Made by a program: the position numbers and the translations under genes
Origin: Micavibrio aeruginosavorus EPB
Lineage (GTDB): Bacteria > Pseudomonadota > Alphaproteobacteria > Micavibrionales > Micavibrionaceae
Assembly: GCF_000348745.1 (NCBI RefSeq)
Contig: NC_020812.1
Location: 2,055,444 to 2,119,443, forward strand
Length of the DNA stretch: 64,000 bases
Direction: 5' to 3'
The notes under the pieces: model-generated
The model's database searches: none
What the model saw: only the letters and a program-made list of their open reading frames with translations
What the model was told of the DNA's origin: nothing
In this document: in pieces, positions 17,179 through 26,385 of the stretch
Layout: every line of letters begins with the position of its first letter
How positions within the stretch are numbered: the stretch's first letter is position 1

Positions 17179-19005
17179 ATGCGCATTCGTCATTTGCCAG
17201 AAACACTGGTCAACCAGATCGCCGCCGGTGAAGTCATCGAGCGGCCCGCAGCCGCTGTCAAAGAACTGGTCGAAAATGCCATTGATGCCGGGGCCACATC
17301 GGTCACGATTGATTTGCGCGATGGCGGCAAAAGCCTGATCCGCATCAGCGATAACGGCATCGGCATGGCGCATGATGAACTCATCGCCTGCCTCGACCGT
17401 CACGCGACATCCAAATTAAAGGGCGACGACCTGCTGAATATTTTCACGCTCGGTTTCCGGGGCGAGGCCTTGCCCTCGATCGGCGCGGTCAGCCGCCTGA
17501 GCATCGCCAGCCGCGCGCGCGAAACCCCGAACGAAGCATGGGAAATAAAAGTTGAAGGTGGCCGCAAAGACGCCCCCACCCCACACGCCCACCCCGAAGG
17601 CACCCGCGTCGAAGTGCGCGATTTGTTTTACGCCACACCCGCCCGCCTGAAATTCCTGAAAGGCGACAAGGCCGAATATGCCGCAGTGAAGGACACCGTG
17701 ATGCGCCTGGCCATGGCGTTTCCGGCGGTTGGTTTCCGCCTGACCCACAATGACGCGTTGAGCCTGTCCCTGTCCGCCGCGACACAAGGTGATTTGTGGG
17801 ATCAGCGCCGTGACCGCCTCTCTGCCCTGCTCGGGGCTGACTTCGCCGCCAATACGGTGGCGATTGAGGCCGAACGCGATGGTGTCCGGCTGGAGGGCTA
17901 TGCCGGCCTGCCAACATGGTCGCGCGGGACGTCGCAAAACCAATATCTGTTCGTCAATGGCCGCCCGGTGCGCGACAAATTGTTGCAAGGCGCGATGCGC
18001 GGGGCTTATGCCGATTTGCTGCCCGGTGATCGCCATGCCGTCGCCGTGCTGTTCCTCGACCTGCCCCCGACCGAAGTCGATATCAACGTCCACCCGGCCA
18101 AGGCCGAGGTGCGGTTCCGTGATTCCGCCGGGGTGCGTGGCCTGCTGGTCGGGTCGATCCGCCACACGATGATGCAGAAAGCGGGGCAAGGATCGGCCAC
18201 GACATTATCCGACCGCACCTTGGCCGCATTACAATCGACCGCCAGTAACACACCGCATACGCCGTCCTATGGCACCGGCAATCTGGCCTATTCCTACACA
18301 CCCGCCCCGTCTTACGGGCTGGCGGAACGCGCGTATGAAAATTATCGTCCACTCAGCCCCCTGCAACCCGCCGCGCGGTCCGAAACCGCCCCGACCATTG
18401 CGGCGCTTCAGGATCAGGATTTCCCGCTGGGCGCGGCGCGCGCGCAGATCCATGAAAATTACATCATTGCCCAGACCGCAAACGGCATGGTGATTATCGA
18501 CCAGCATGCCGCGCATGAACGCCTGACCTATGAACGGTTCAAGGCGCAGGTCATGGATGCGGGCCGGATTGAATCGCAGGGATTGCTGGTCCCCGAGATC
18601 ATCACGCTGGATGACACCGACATCGCCCGGTTGATGGACGCGGCGGAGCAACTGGACCAGCTGGGCCTGCGCATCGAACCGTTCGGGCCGGATGCCGTGG
18701 CGGTGCAGGCCGTGCCCGCCTTGTTGTCGGGCCGTGCGGAAATTTCCCGCCTGGTGCGCGATATTTGTGACGAACTGGCCGAACAGGGCAGCACCCAAAG
18801 CCTGGAAGACCGCATCAATGCCCTGCTCTCCACTATGGCCTGTCACGGGTCCGTGCGGTCGGGGCGGGTTTTGAATGTCGATGAAATGAACGCCCTGCTG
18901 CGCCAGATGGAAGCCACGCCCAAATCCGGCCAGTGCAATCATGGCCGACCGACCTATATTACTTTGGGATTAAAAGACATCGAACGATTGTTTGGGAGAA
19001 CGTGA
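17179..19005 (+). CDS. mutL: DNA mismatch repair protein MutL
   Basis: This 608-residue protein couples mismatch recognition by MutS to strand nicking. The N-terminal GHKL ATPase shows ENAIDAGAT near residue 37, DNGIGM near 59 and GFRGEALPSI near 93. A variable linker covers about 330-415. The C-terminal dimerisation domain contains the endonuclease motif DQHAAHERLTYE, then ACHGSVRSG-type and CNHGRPT segments near the end. This marks the MutH-independent, self-nicking type. No Shine-Dalgarno precedes the ATG. The stop overlaps the next gene's start by one base. Confidence 0.96.
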   Translation: MRIRHLPETLVNQIAAGEVIERPAAAVKELVENAIDAGATSVTIDLRDGGKSLIRISDNGIGMAHDELIACLDRHATSKLKGDDLLNIFTLGFRGEALPSIGAVSRLSIASRARETPNEAWEIKVEGGRKDAPTPHAHPEGTRVEVRDLFYATPARLKFLKGDKAEYAAVKDTVMRLAMAFPAVGFRLTHNDALSLSLSAATQGDLWDQRRDRLSALLGADFAANTVAIEAERDGVRLEGYAGLPTWSRGTSQNQYLFVNGRPVRDKLLQGAMRGAYADLLPGDRHAVAVLFLDLPPTEVDINVHPAKAEVRFRDSAGVRGLLVGSIRHTMMQKAGQGSATTLSDRTLAALQSTASNTPHTPSYGTGNLAYSYTPAPSYGLAERAYENYRPLSPLQPAARSETAPTIAALQDQDFPLGAARAQIHENYIIAQTANGMVIIDQHAAHERLTYERFKAQVMDAGRIESQGLLVPEIITLDDTDIARLMDAAEQLDQLGLRIEPFGPDAVAVQAVPALLSGRAEISRLVRDICDELAEQGSTQSLEDRINALLSTMACHGSVRSGRVLNVDEMNALLRQMEATPKSGQCNHGRPTYITLGLKDIERLFGRT

Positions 19006-19520
19006 TGAGCGAGATCGACATTCCGGATCAAAACCCGAAACATGACAAACCCGCGCCAAACAAGGACCAAAAAACGGTGACCGCCGTTTATGGCACGTTG
19101 TGCGCATCGTTCATTTTGCAACTGACGCCCCATGCGGGCGTGGCGTTGTTCTCTGGACTGTTGTTGTTGTTCACATGGGGCATGATTGGTTTCCTGCGTC
19201 GTCATGCGGATCGCGAAAGCCTTCTGGCCAACCATATGAATTTTTTGAATATCACACTGTGGGTGTTTTCTGCCCTGATCTTCGTCGCGGCAGCCATTGG
19301 CGGGTATTATATTTACACCCATTACACATTCGCCCAGTTCGGCGATCTGGCCAGCCTGATGGCCGCCGGGGACATGGAGCACCCCATGATCCGCGAACTC
19401 AAAAACCTGACGCTGGCCGTTGGGGCTCCGGGCTATCTGTATATCGTCTATCGGCTGGCCAAGGGATTGCGCCGCGCCATGGGCGGGTATCGCATCGCCC
19501 ACCCGAAAAATCCGTTTTAA
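19005..19520 (+). CDS. Small membrane protein, DUF4870/Tic20-like
   Basis: This 171-residue protein has a charged N-terminal tail of about 27 residues, then about four membrane segments (near residues 30-45, 48-65, 82-105 and 140-155). The closing pattern YRLAKGLRRAMGGYRIAHPKNPF resembles the end of proteobacterial DUF4870 proteins, and HMNFLNITLWV resembles their middle motif; this assignment is from memory of the family. Function is unknown. ATG 19005 shares one base with the mutL stop and has GGGAGA upstream, so it is translated from the mutL transcript. It converges with atp12 and the two stops overlap by four bases. Confidence 0.7.
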   Translation: MSEIDIPDQNPKHDKPAPNKDQKTVTAVYGTLCASFILQLTPHAGVALFSGLLLLFTWGMIGFLRRHADRESLLANHMNFLNITLWVFSALIFVAAAIGGYYIYTHYTFAQFGDLASLMAAGDMEHPMIRELKNLTLAVGAPGYLYIVYRLAKGLRRAMGGYRIAHPKNPF

Positions 19521-20230
19521 TGCCCCAATCGATCCAGAAAGTCGCGGGCGGCGTTCAGGTCCGCACGCATGGCCGCGCGCTGTTTTTCCTGATGCGGAGC
19601 CGGGCCGTATAATTCTTCGTTATAAATTTCGGCGCGGTATAAATCTTCGACATGCGCGGCGATAAATACATCGTCCGGCGTGACCGCCCCGTCCATAAAA
19701 GCCAGCCCCAGCACAACCGACCCCGACACCACGGTGACCAATTGAAAGGCGGTAAATTCGAAGAGGTCCATTCCATCCATCGCGCGGCGGATATATTGAT
19801 GCGCAGCCTCTGGCTGGCGCACGGCGGCCAAACCCGGCGTCACCGTCAATGTCACACTCGACACACGCGCAAACCAATCGCGCGCCGGGGCCCAGGCCGC
19901 GTTCTGTTGCGCGGCCAGTTCCGGCGGATCCTCCGTCTGATAGCACAGCAAATCTGTATCCAGATAGCCGGCCACCATATCCGTCATGGTTTTACGTTCA
20001 TGCGCCACACGATCCAGCGCCGTGATCAGGATTTGCGTCAACGGCATGGTATCGGGAAGAATGTGATCGCCCTGCGCCGCCCATTCCGCCACAATGCCCT
20101 CACCCAATGCGCGCGTTGGGGCCACAACCATCTGCCCCGACGGGGTTTTGACAGGCTTGCCATCAAGACGAATGGAGAACCCACCGCCTTGCTCGGCCTG
20201 CGCGGTCACCATTTTATAAAACCGTTTCAT
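19517..20230 (-). CDS. ATP12-family F1-ATPase assembly chaperone
   Basis: This 237-residue protein starts with the family hallmark RFYKMVTAQAEQGGGFSIRLDGKPVKTPSG, followed by GIVAEWAAQGD near residue 45, MPLTQILITALDRV near 62, and the C-terminal EDLYRAEIYNEELYG. Atp12 binds the alpha subunit of F1 before assembly and is typical of mitochondria and alphaproteobacteria. It is cytoplasmic. Its start overlaps the upstream AsmA-like gene by ATGA, so it is the last gene of a three-gene unit starting at 21931. Confidence 0.93.
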   Translation of the reverse strand: MKRFYKMVTAQAEQGGGFSIRLDGKPVKTPSGQMVVAPTRALGEGIVAEWAAQGDHILPDTMPLTQILITALDRVAHERKTMTDMVAGYLDTDLLCYQTEDPPELAAQQNAAWAPARDWFARVSSVTLTVTPGLAAVRQPEAAHQYIRRAMDGMDLFEFTAFQLVTVVSGSVVLGLAFMDGAVTPDDVFIAAHVEDLYRAEIYNEELYGPAPHQEKQRAAMRADLNAARDFLDRLGH

Positions 20231-21318
20231 GGCGCGGAATCCGTCGGTGCCGACTGTAAAATTTTCAAAAACGCACTGGCGCGCAAGGGAACGGCTTGGC
20301 CCGCCGCATCGCCCTCACTCACCTGAACGTGATCCAGCGCAGCATTCCAAAAGGAGGCCGCATTCTGCGCCGCCTTGGTCCCGGGGACAGGCGTCGCCAA
20401 CGCGGCCAGCGCCGCATACAAATCTGCCAGTTCCGACGCCGCCGCATCCGCACCAGACACCCGCAATGTGCCGTGCACTTTTGCCGCATCCGCCGTCGTG
20501 TCACCCACTGTAATATCAGGGGTCATTTTAAATGAACCCAACGTCAATTCCGGTTCGCCCGCCAGACGCAGGCCGCCATTATGCCGCCCAATTTTCATCG
20601 CCCCCACGACCGGGTATCCGGTCAAGCCGAATTGCGTAATGTTCAGCACCGCACCACCCAGCAAACCCGTATCAAACCCGGTTTCCAACGATACCGGCCC
20701 GATCGATGCCGTCAAAATCGCGTCGTCACGTACCCGCCAGACGGGCTTGGCTTCATTGCCGTCATTGTGCATATCCAGGCGCATTGACACACCGTCATCA
20801 CCATACATACCCGACACAACCAACGCCGATTGATCCGCATCAATCCCCACACGGTCCAGTGCAATCGCGCGATATCCGGTCGTCGCCTGATCAATACGAA
20901 CGCCCTGTATATCCAACACGCGGAACCGTGTCCGTGACAGGATCAGGTCGCCGAAGCTGACCTTTAACTTCGCCGAATCCACCGTGGCCACAACAGGACC
21001 CGGCATTGGTTTTTCGGTCACGGCATCAACGCGCCCCGGCGCCCGCACGCGGCCCGCGTCAATCACCATGCCCGGAATGGGTTGGTGAAACCGGACGTCA
21101 GCCATATCAATTTCAAGAAAGGGAAAAAATGACGCGTTGTTCAACGTGCCGATCCGCACATCGTAACCGCTGGCCTGGGATAAATTCCCCTCCAGACCGA
21201 CACGCAACATTGCCTTGTCACCGCCCAGCAGATACAGCGCACCAAGGCTGACCCCAATCGCCACGGCAAACACCATGAGCAATCGGAGAAAAAACCGACC
21301 CTTTGATCGTTTATTCAT
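20227..21318 (-). CDS. Membrane-anchored AsmA-like protein, function unknown
   Basis: This 363-residue protein has an N-terminal basic stretch and one membrane segment (about residues 9-32), followed by a long beta-rich, probably periplasmic part with alternating short hydrophobic strands (YDVRIGTLNNASFFPFLEIDMADVRF, LILSRTRFRVLDIQGVRI). This layout resembles AsmA/DUF748-type proteins linked to envelope lipid transport, but I see no decisive motif. It sits between a Cys-containing anchored protein and atp12, overlapping both (eight and four bases), so the three are one transcript. Confidence 0.6.
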   Translation of the reverse strand: MNKRSKGRFFLRLLMVFAVAIGVSLGALYLLGGDKAMLRVGLEGNLSQASGYDVRIGTLNNASFFPFLEIDMADVRFHQPIPGMVIDAGRVRAPGRVDAVTEKPMPGPVVATVDSAKLKVSFGDLILSRTRFRVLDIQGVRIDQATTGYRAIALDRVGIDADQSALVVSGMYGDDGVSMRLDMHNDGNEAKPVWRVRDDAILTASIGPVSLETGFDTGLLGGAVLNITQFGLTGYPVVGAMKIGRHNGGLRLAGEPELTLGSFKMTPDITVGDTTADAAKVHGTLRVSGADAAASELADLYAALAALATPVPGTKAAQNAASFWNAALDHVQVSEGDAAGQAVPLRASAFLKILQSAPTDSAP

Positions 21319-21931
21319 CGGAAGCGCTATCCTGTTGGATAATGATTTGGTCGGCGGACGGAACCGGCGTGCTTTGCACCTGCGGCATCACGCTTTCAAA
21401 CTGCATCGCACCGGTTTTCATGGCGATATCGCACGGGCGGATAAACTGGCACACCTCACGGCCCAATGCGCGATCTTCGACCAAACCCCAAAACGCTGTG
21501 CGCTCGGTCAGGTAATCGGTCGATTGCGGGTCCAATGTGCTGACATCCACATCCGGCGGCAACAATGGGACAGGGGCGCAGAGCCCTTCGGCCACGCACG
21601 CATCATATTTCGCCGGATCAGACAATTCACCCGATTCAATGCGGCGCGCGGTGGACACCATGCGCACGTGAATGCGCTCAATCTCCTGCATCAGATTGAT
21701 ACCGAATGTCGCATTGATGGCGTCTGTCGTCTTGCATTCTTCGGGAATGGCACGGCCCACATCGGCCGGAGCGCCACATGTTTTTTCGAACGCCAGCAAA
21801 CCACCCTTCGGGGCTTCCTCAACCGGTTTGTTGGTGGCCAGCACCAGGGCGGTCAAACCACCCAGCAAAACCACGGCCAAACCACCGGCAAGAAACAAAT
21901 TGCGGGATGGGGACGATAGAAAATCGCTCAT
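21311..21931 (-). CDS. Anchored protein with six cysteines, function unknown
   Basis: I do not recognise this 206-residue protein. A membrane segment (about residues 11-32) follows a short polar N-terminus, so most of the chain should be periplasmic. That part holds six cysteines at about 52, 66, 112, 118, 161 and 167, spaced as if in disulfide pairs, and ends in an acidic/Gln-rich tail. It is the first gene of the unit with the AsmA-like gene and atp12. The start ATG 21931 follows an AAAGAGCAG segment. Confidence 0.65.
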   Translation of the reverse strand: MSDFLSSPSRNLFLAGGLAVVLLGGLTALVLATNKPVEEAPKGGLLAFEKTCGAPADVGRAIPEECKTTDAINATFGINLMQEIERIHVRMVSTARRIESGELSDPAKYDACVAEGLCAPVPLLPPDVDVSTLDPQSTDYLTERTAFWGLVEDRALGREVCQFIRPCDIAMKTGAMQFESVMPQVQSTPVPSADQIIIQQDSASDE

Positions 21932-21983
21932 TTTTTACACTGCTCTTTAAAATTCATAGGGCCCTGAACAAGATCTTGGATTG

Positions 21984-22011
21984 AGTATAGCACCAAGGTC
22001 GTGAATGCAAA
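21984..22011 (-). promoter_or_regulatory. Candidate promoter for the 21931-19517 operon
   Basis: On the minus strand TTTGCA (22006-22011) is followed after 16 bases by a near-consensus -10, TATACT (21984-21989). This would give a leader of about 45 bases to the ATG at 21931. Confidence 0.45.
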
Positions 22012-22048
22012 GCCTCAAAGATGAATTTAACCCATTGATATAAAAAGA

Positions 22049-23140
22049 TTAAAACTCGACGTTGGCGAACGGATCGTGGTCGATCTGGGGCCGGAAATCA
22101 AAGGCCTTCCAGCTTTTGCGTAAATCATCGGCCAGCGGCGCGGTTACATCAATCATCCCCTTGCGGGTCGGGTGCGGCACAACAATCCGCCAGGCATGCA
22201 AATGCAACCGCGGGGCCAAATTCATGTCGTGGATCATGTTGATGCGCGCATCATCTTTTTCCGGATCGGCGTGGCCGTATTTTTCATCACCGATCAGGGG
22301 AAAACCACCTTCCGCCGCATGCACGCGGATCTGGTGCGTGCGGCCCGTGCGCGGCCAGAACATCACGAACGCGGCGGCCGGGCCGGCGCGTTCAATCACC
22401 TGAAATTCCGTGCGGGAAAATTTTCCGTTTTCGGCATCGACGATCATCATATCCTTGTACGGACCATCGCCCTTGATCAACGGCGCATCGATCACACCGT
22501 CATTCATCTGCGGTGCGGGCGCGGTCAGGGCCCAGTAATATTTGCGGATATTGCGCCCCTCAAACGCGCGGCCCAGACGCTTCGCCGTTTCGCGGTCACG
22601 CGCCAGCAACAGCACACCGGACGTATCCCGGTCCAGACGGTGGCACAGTTTCGGCTTCACCCCATCGCGATCCGCCAGATGCTCCAGCAGCCCGTCAATA
22701 TGGCGCGCGATTTTCATACCGCCCTGCACCGCGATGCCCGCGGGCTTGTTCAGCGCGACGACTTCGCCATCATCATAAATCACCATGGACCGGATCAAAT
22801 CCGCATCACCCGGATGCGGACGGAACCATGTGTCGGTTTTACCAACGGCCGCCCCAGACCCAGCGGGCGGCAAGCGCACCGTTTGCCCGGCGTTCAAACG
22901 CGTATCCGTTTTGACACGGCCACCATCGACGCGGATTTGCCCCTTGCGCATCAGCTTCTGCACCAGCGCATAGGGCAGGTCCGGCGCATATTTTTTCAGC
23001 CAGCGGTCCAGACGCTGCCCATCATCGCCCATTTCAACGACGATCTGGCGCACGCCGCCCGATTTTTCGTCGGAGGGGGTTTCATCAGCGGATACATCAT
23101 CCATATCCTGATCGTCGGCAAATTGATCGTCGTCACTCAT
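22049..23140 (-). CDS. RluA/RluC-family 23S rRNA pseudouridine synthase
   Basis: This 363-residue protein has a very acidic N-terminal tail of about 28 residues, an S4 RNA-binding domain (QRLDRWLKKYAPDLPYALVQ, then RKGQIRVDGGR), and the RluA catalytic motif HRLDRDTSGVLLLA with the catalytic aspartate near residue 170. The closing GRTHQIRVH segment is also typical. It isomerises uridines in rRNA or tRNA; RluC versus another family member cannot be settled by eye. ATG 23140 overlaps the crcB stop by four bases. It is the last gene of the rarA-crcB unit. Confidence 0.92.
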   Translation of the reverse strand: MSDDDQFADDQDMDDVSADETPSDEKSGGVRQIVVEMGDDGQRLDRWLKKYAPDLPYALVQKLMRKGQIRVDGGRVKTDTRLNAGQTVRLPPAGSGAAVGKTDTWFRPHPGDADLIRSMVIYDDGEVVALNKPAGIAVQGGMKIARHIDGLLEHLADRDGVKPKLCHRLDRDTSGVLLLARDRETAKRLGRAFEGRNIRKYYWALTAPAPQMNDGVIDAPLIKGDGPYKDMMIVDAENGKFSRTEFQVIERAGPAAAFVMFWPRTGRTHQIRVHAAEGGFPLIGDEKYGHADPEKDDARINMIHDMNLAPRLHLHAWRIVVPHPTRKGMIDVTAPLADDLRKSWKAFDFRPQIDHDPFANVEF

Positions 23141-23517
23141 GACAGAATTCCTCGTACACAGGCCAGCCCGGCGACAAGCCCGGCCAGCGATAAACCAACG
23201 GAGAGCGCGACATACAACGCCGCTTGCGTGAATGCGCCACGCTCCCACAACAAAATCGTATCGGCGGAGAAGGCGGAGAATGTCGTAAACCCGCCCAAAA
23301 CCCCCACCATCAAAAACGCCCGCCATGGTGCGGAGGCTTCGGCAGACAACGCGAACACACCAATCAAAACACCCATCAGCGTCGAGCCGATGACATTGCA
23401 CGCCAGAATGCCCCACGGAAAACCGGATGGAACAAACGCCGCCACGCCATTATTCAGCAGATGGCGCACCACCGATCCAATCGCACCGCCCGCGGCAATG
23501 GCCAGAATGGTTTGCAT
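23137..23517 (-). CDS. crcB: Fluoride ion channel CrcB/Fluc
   Basis: This 126-residue inner-membrane protein has four membrane segments. It carries the family signatures GGAIGSVVRHL near residue 10, CNVIGSTLMG near 40, and GGFTTFSAFS near 75, where the conserved phenylalanines and the break in the third helix form the fluoride path. Fluc channels work as antiparallel dimers that lower cytoplasmic fluoride. The start overlaps the rarA stop by one base and the end overlaps the pseudouridine synthase start by four, so expression follows rarA; no room is left for a separate fluoride riboswitch. Confidence 0.94.
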   Translation of the reverse strand: MQTILAIAAGGAIGSVVRHLLNNGVAAFVPSGFPWGILACNVIGSTLMGVLIGVFALSAEASAPWRAFLMVGVLGGFTTFSAFSADTILLWERGAFTQAALYVALSVGLSLAGLVAGLACVRGILS

Positions 23518-24854
23518 TATTCATCCCCTTCCGCATTTTTGCGGGCGCGCAATTTGGCCCAGTAATCCACGCGCTTGCGCAATTCACGCTCAAATCCACG
23601 CTCGACAGGATTATAGAAGATTTCGCGCGCCATGCCGTCAGGAAAATAGTTCTGGCCGGAAAAAGCATCTGGATCATCGTGGTCATAGGCATAATTCGCC
23701 CCGTACCCCAGATTTTTCATCAATTTGGTCGGTGCGTTCAGGATATGCGCCGGGGGTGCCAGTGACCCGGTGTCCCGCGCCACCATCTTGGCGCGGTTAT
23801 AGCCCTTATACACGGCGTTCGATTTCGGCGCGGTGGCCATATAGACCAAGGCCTGCGCCAATGCCAACTCCCCTTCCGGACTGCCCAGCCGTTCATATGT
23901 GTCCCACGCCGCCACGGCCTGGCTCAGCGCACCCGGATCACCCAGGCCAATATCTTCCACCGCCATACGCGTGATGCGGCGCGCGATAAACCGTGGGTCT
24001 TCGCCCCCTTCCAGCATGCGGCAGAACCAGTACAGCGCCGCATCCGCATCCGACCCGCGCACGGATTTATGCAGCGCGCTGATCAGATTGTAATGACCAT
24101 CATCCTTTTTGTCGTACAACGGCGCGCGGCGATTGACGAGCGCGGTCAGCGCGGCAATGTCGAACAGATCGCCGTCCCGTGCCTGCGCGAACACCTGCTC
24201 CGCCATGGTTAAGGCATAACGTCCATCCCCATCCGCCATGGCTTTCAACGCGTCGCGTGCGGACGCATCCAACGGCAAGGCCCGCTCCATATGGGTTTCC
24301 GCCGCCTGCAACAATTTTTCAATCGCCGCATCGTCCAGACGTTTCAGGACAAAAACCTGACACCGCGACAACAACGCCGCATTCAATTCAAAGGATGGGT
24401 TTTCCGTGGTCGCGCCGATCAATGTGATCGTGCCATCCTCCACCACGGGCAGGAACGCATCCTGCTGCGATTTATTGAAGCGATGAATTTCATCGACGAA
24501 AAGGAGTGTACCCTTGCCATTCCGGCGGCGCAGGCGCGCAGATTCGAACACGCGCTTTAAATCCGCCACGCCGGAAAAGATCGCCGAAATTTGTTCGAAA
24601 TGCAGATCAGTATGCCCGGCCAGAATGCGCGCCAGCGTGGTCTTGCCACAGCCCGGCGGCCCCCACAAAATCATCGACACGATCCGGTTGTTGACCACCA
24701 TCCGGCCAATGGCCCCGTCCGCCCCCGTCAGGTGGTCTTGACCCGCAATCCCCGCCAATTCACGCGGACGCAACAAATCCGCCAAAGGCCGGGGGCCATG
24801 GGCTTGGGAATCGTCGGATTCCGGGGTTTCTGCGGGGTCAAACAACGTGGCCAT
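23517..24854 (-). CDS. rarA: Replication-associated recombination protein A (MgsA/RarA AAA+ ATPase)
   Basis: This 445-residue protein of the clamp-loader AAA+ class acts at stalled replication forks. The Walker A motif [12 protein letters not shown] is near residue 65, Walker [17 protein letters not shown] near 117, and sensor 1 [15 protein letters not shown] near 147. The C-terminal MgsA-type tetramerisation part has [29 protein letters not shown] near 265. Length is standard for the family. The ATG at 24854 has no Shine-Dalgarno and lies six bases after a predicted -10 element, so the transcript may be leaderless. crcB and the pseudouridine synthase follow in the same unit. Confidence 0.95.
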   Translation of the reverse strand: MATLFDPAETPESDDSQAHGPRPLADLLRPRELAGIAGQDHLTGADGAIGRMVVNNRIVSMILWGPPGCGKTTLARILAGHTDLHFEQISAIFSGVADLKRVFESARLRRRNGKGTLLFVDEIHRFNKSQQDAFLPVVEDGTITLIGATTENPSFELNAALLSRCQVFVLKRLDDAAIEKLLQAAETHMERALPLDASARDALKAMADGDGRYALTMAEQVFAQARDGDLFDIAALTALVNRRAPLYDKKDDGHYNLISALHKSVRGSDADAALYWFCRMLEGGEDPRFIARRITRMAVEDIGLGDPGALSQAVAAWDTYERLGSPEGELALAQALVYMATAPKSNAVYKGYNRAKMVARDTGSLAPPAHILNAPTKLMKNLGYGANYAYDHDDPDAFSGQNYFPDGMAREIFYNPVERGFERELRKRVDYWAKLRARKNAEGDE

Positions 24855-24860
24855 GGGGGC

Positions 24861-24889
24861 AAAATACGGGGGTTTCGCCCTAAAGACAA
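24861..24889 (-). promoter_or_regulatory. Candidate rarA promoter giving a leaderless mRNA
   Basis: On the minus strand TTGTCT (24884-24889) and TATTTT (24861-24866) are 17 bases apart; six bases (GCCCCC) separate the -10 from the rarA ATG. The geometry matches that seen before mutL. Confidence 0.45.
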
Positions 24890-24941
24890 GCTCTCATTAT
24901 TGACATATTCACCGCCCAAATCGCAGGATCAATGACCCGCG

Positions 24942-26378
24942 TCACCGAATAACAATCTGCTGCGTCCGGCCATTGCGCTCCAGCGTGATGGCCCAAACGC
25001 CACCGCGGCCCGGGCGGGACAAGGCCTGCTTCGCATCATCGGTTGTTTCAATAACCCTGCCATTGACCTCAACCACCTTATCACCGGGGCGAACGAAGCG
25101 CGTTGCGATCGAGCGTTCCTCTACACCGATCACCACCACGCCGGCATGATCGTCACTGGCATCGCCGAAGCCCAGTTCGGACACCACCGCCGGATTCATG
25201 TTGACCAGCGTCGCCCCCGATAACGGGTTTTCACCCTTGATCAATTGCTTTTTGCGCGCCGGCTCATCCGGCGGGGCAATGGCGGCCACTTTTACATCGC
25301 GGGTTTTACCCTGACGCAGGATGGTCATATCCGCCTTGCCACCAATCTTGGTCGTGGCCATGCGATATTTCATTTCCGACGGATCGGCGATTGTGTGGCC
25401 ATTCACGGCCACGATCAAATCGCCAGCCTTCACTCCGGCCTTATGCAGCGGACTGGCCGCGTGCAATTTGGCCACCAGAACGCCCGCCGGACGATCAAGG
25501 CCGAGGGATTCAGCAATATCAGCCGTTACACTCTGCGCCGTAATGCCCAGCCATGGGCGCACCACACTGCGGCGCCCATCGACGGCATTTTCTTCGGCGT
25601 CCATCACACTCATCACCATTTCGGATGGAACGGCAAAGCCGATCCCCAGCGACCCGCCGTCACGCGAATAAATGGCCGTGTTAATGCCAATCACGCCGCC
25701 ATCCATCGCCACCAGCGGCCCACCGGAATTGCCGGGGTTAATGGCCGCATCGGTCTGGATAAAGAAATTAAAATCATTGATATTCAGGCTGGACCGCGCC
25801 AAGGCGGAAATAATCCCGCTGGTCACCGTCTGGCCGACACCGAACGGATTGCCGATGGCCAAAACAAGATCCCCCACCTGGGCCGTTTCACTGGCCCGCA
25901 ACGGTGCGAAGGGCAGTTTTTCACCCTCTGCATCGACGCGCAAAACCGCAATGTCGGATGGTTCGTCGCGCACGCTGACCCGGGCCGGAAATTCCCGGCC
26001 ATCCGCCAACACAACACGAATTTCATCCGCACCATCGATCACATGGACGTTGGTAATCACCACCCCATCCGCATCAACGATGACACCAGAACCCAGAGCA
26101 TTTTCGACCTTCTGCCGCGTCAATCCCCCGCCAGAGTACGGAAACGCATCACCAAAAAACTGTTCGAAAAACGGATCGCTCATGAACGGATGGGCGCGGC
26201 GGGTGATGGTGCGACTGGTATAAATATTCACCACCGCCGGGGCCACCTTCTGCACCAGTGGCGCAAAGGACAGGTTCGCCTGCGCCTGTGATTGCGGGAC
26301 AGCACGCGGCATATCCTGTGCCAAAGCCGGGGCGGACAGGCAAAGAACGGCCAATAAAGATGCAATAAAACGGGTCAT
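24942..26378 (-). CDS. DegP/HtrA-like periplasmic serine protease (Do family)
   Basis: This 478-residue protein has a signal peptide ending at ALA-QD (residue 20). The trypsin-like domain holds the triad His112 (TNVHVID), Asp142 (PSDIAVL) and Ser218 (GNSGGPL). Two PDZ domains follow, around residues 270-365 and 390-475. It is a quality-control protease/chaperone of the envelope. The gene starts seven bases after the acyltransferase stop, so it may be read from that transcript; AGGG precedes the ATG. DegP, DegQ and MucD types cannot be told apart here. Confidence 0.93.
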   Translation of the reverse strand: MTRFIASLLAVLCLSAPALAQDMPRAVPQSQAQANLSFAPLVQKVAPAVVNIYTSRTITRRAHPFMSDPFFEQFFGDAFPYSGGGLTRQKVENALGSGVIVDADGVVITNVHVIDGADEIRVVLADGREFPARVSVRDEPSDIAVLRVDAEGEKLPFAPLRASETAQVGDLVLAIGNPFGVGQTVTSGIISALARSSLNINDFNFFIQTDAAINPGNSGGPLVAMDGGVIGINTAIYSRDGGSLGIGFAVPSEMVMSVMDAEENAVDGRRSVVRPWLGITAQSVTADIAESLGLDRPAGVLVAKLHAASPLHKAGVKAGDLIVAVNGHTIADPSEMKYRMATTKIGGKADMTILRQGKTRDVKVAAIAPPDEPARKKQLIKGENPLSGATLVNMNPAVVSELGFGDASDDHAGVVVIGVEERSIATRFVRPGDKVVEVNGRVIETTDDAKQALSRPGRGGVWAITLERNGRTQQIVIR

Positions 26379-26385
26379 AACCCTA

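Noticed and set aside
23517..23640. Fluoride riboswitch upstream of crcB
   Set aside because: The crcB start overlaps the rarA stop and the upstream sequence codes for the conserved RarA C-terminus; no riboswitch core was seen.
22172..23974. 600-codon open frame opposite the pseudouridine synthase, crcB and rarA genes
   Set aside because: It crosses three well-supported genes, has no ribosome binding site and its translation is low-complexity Arg/His/Pro.
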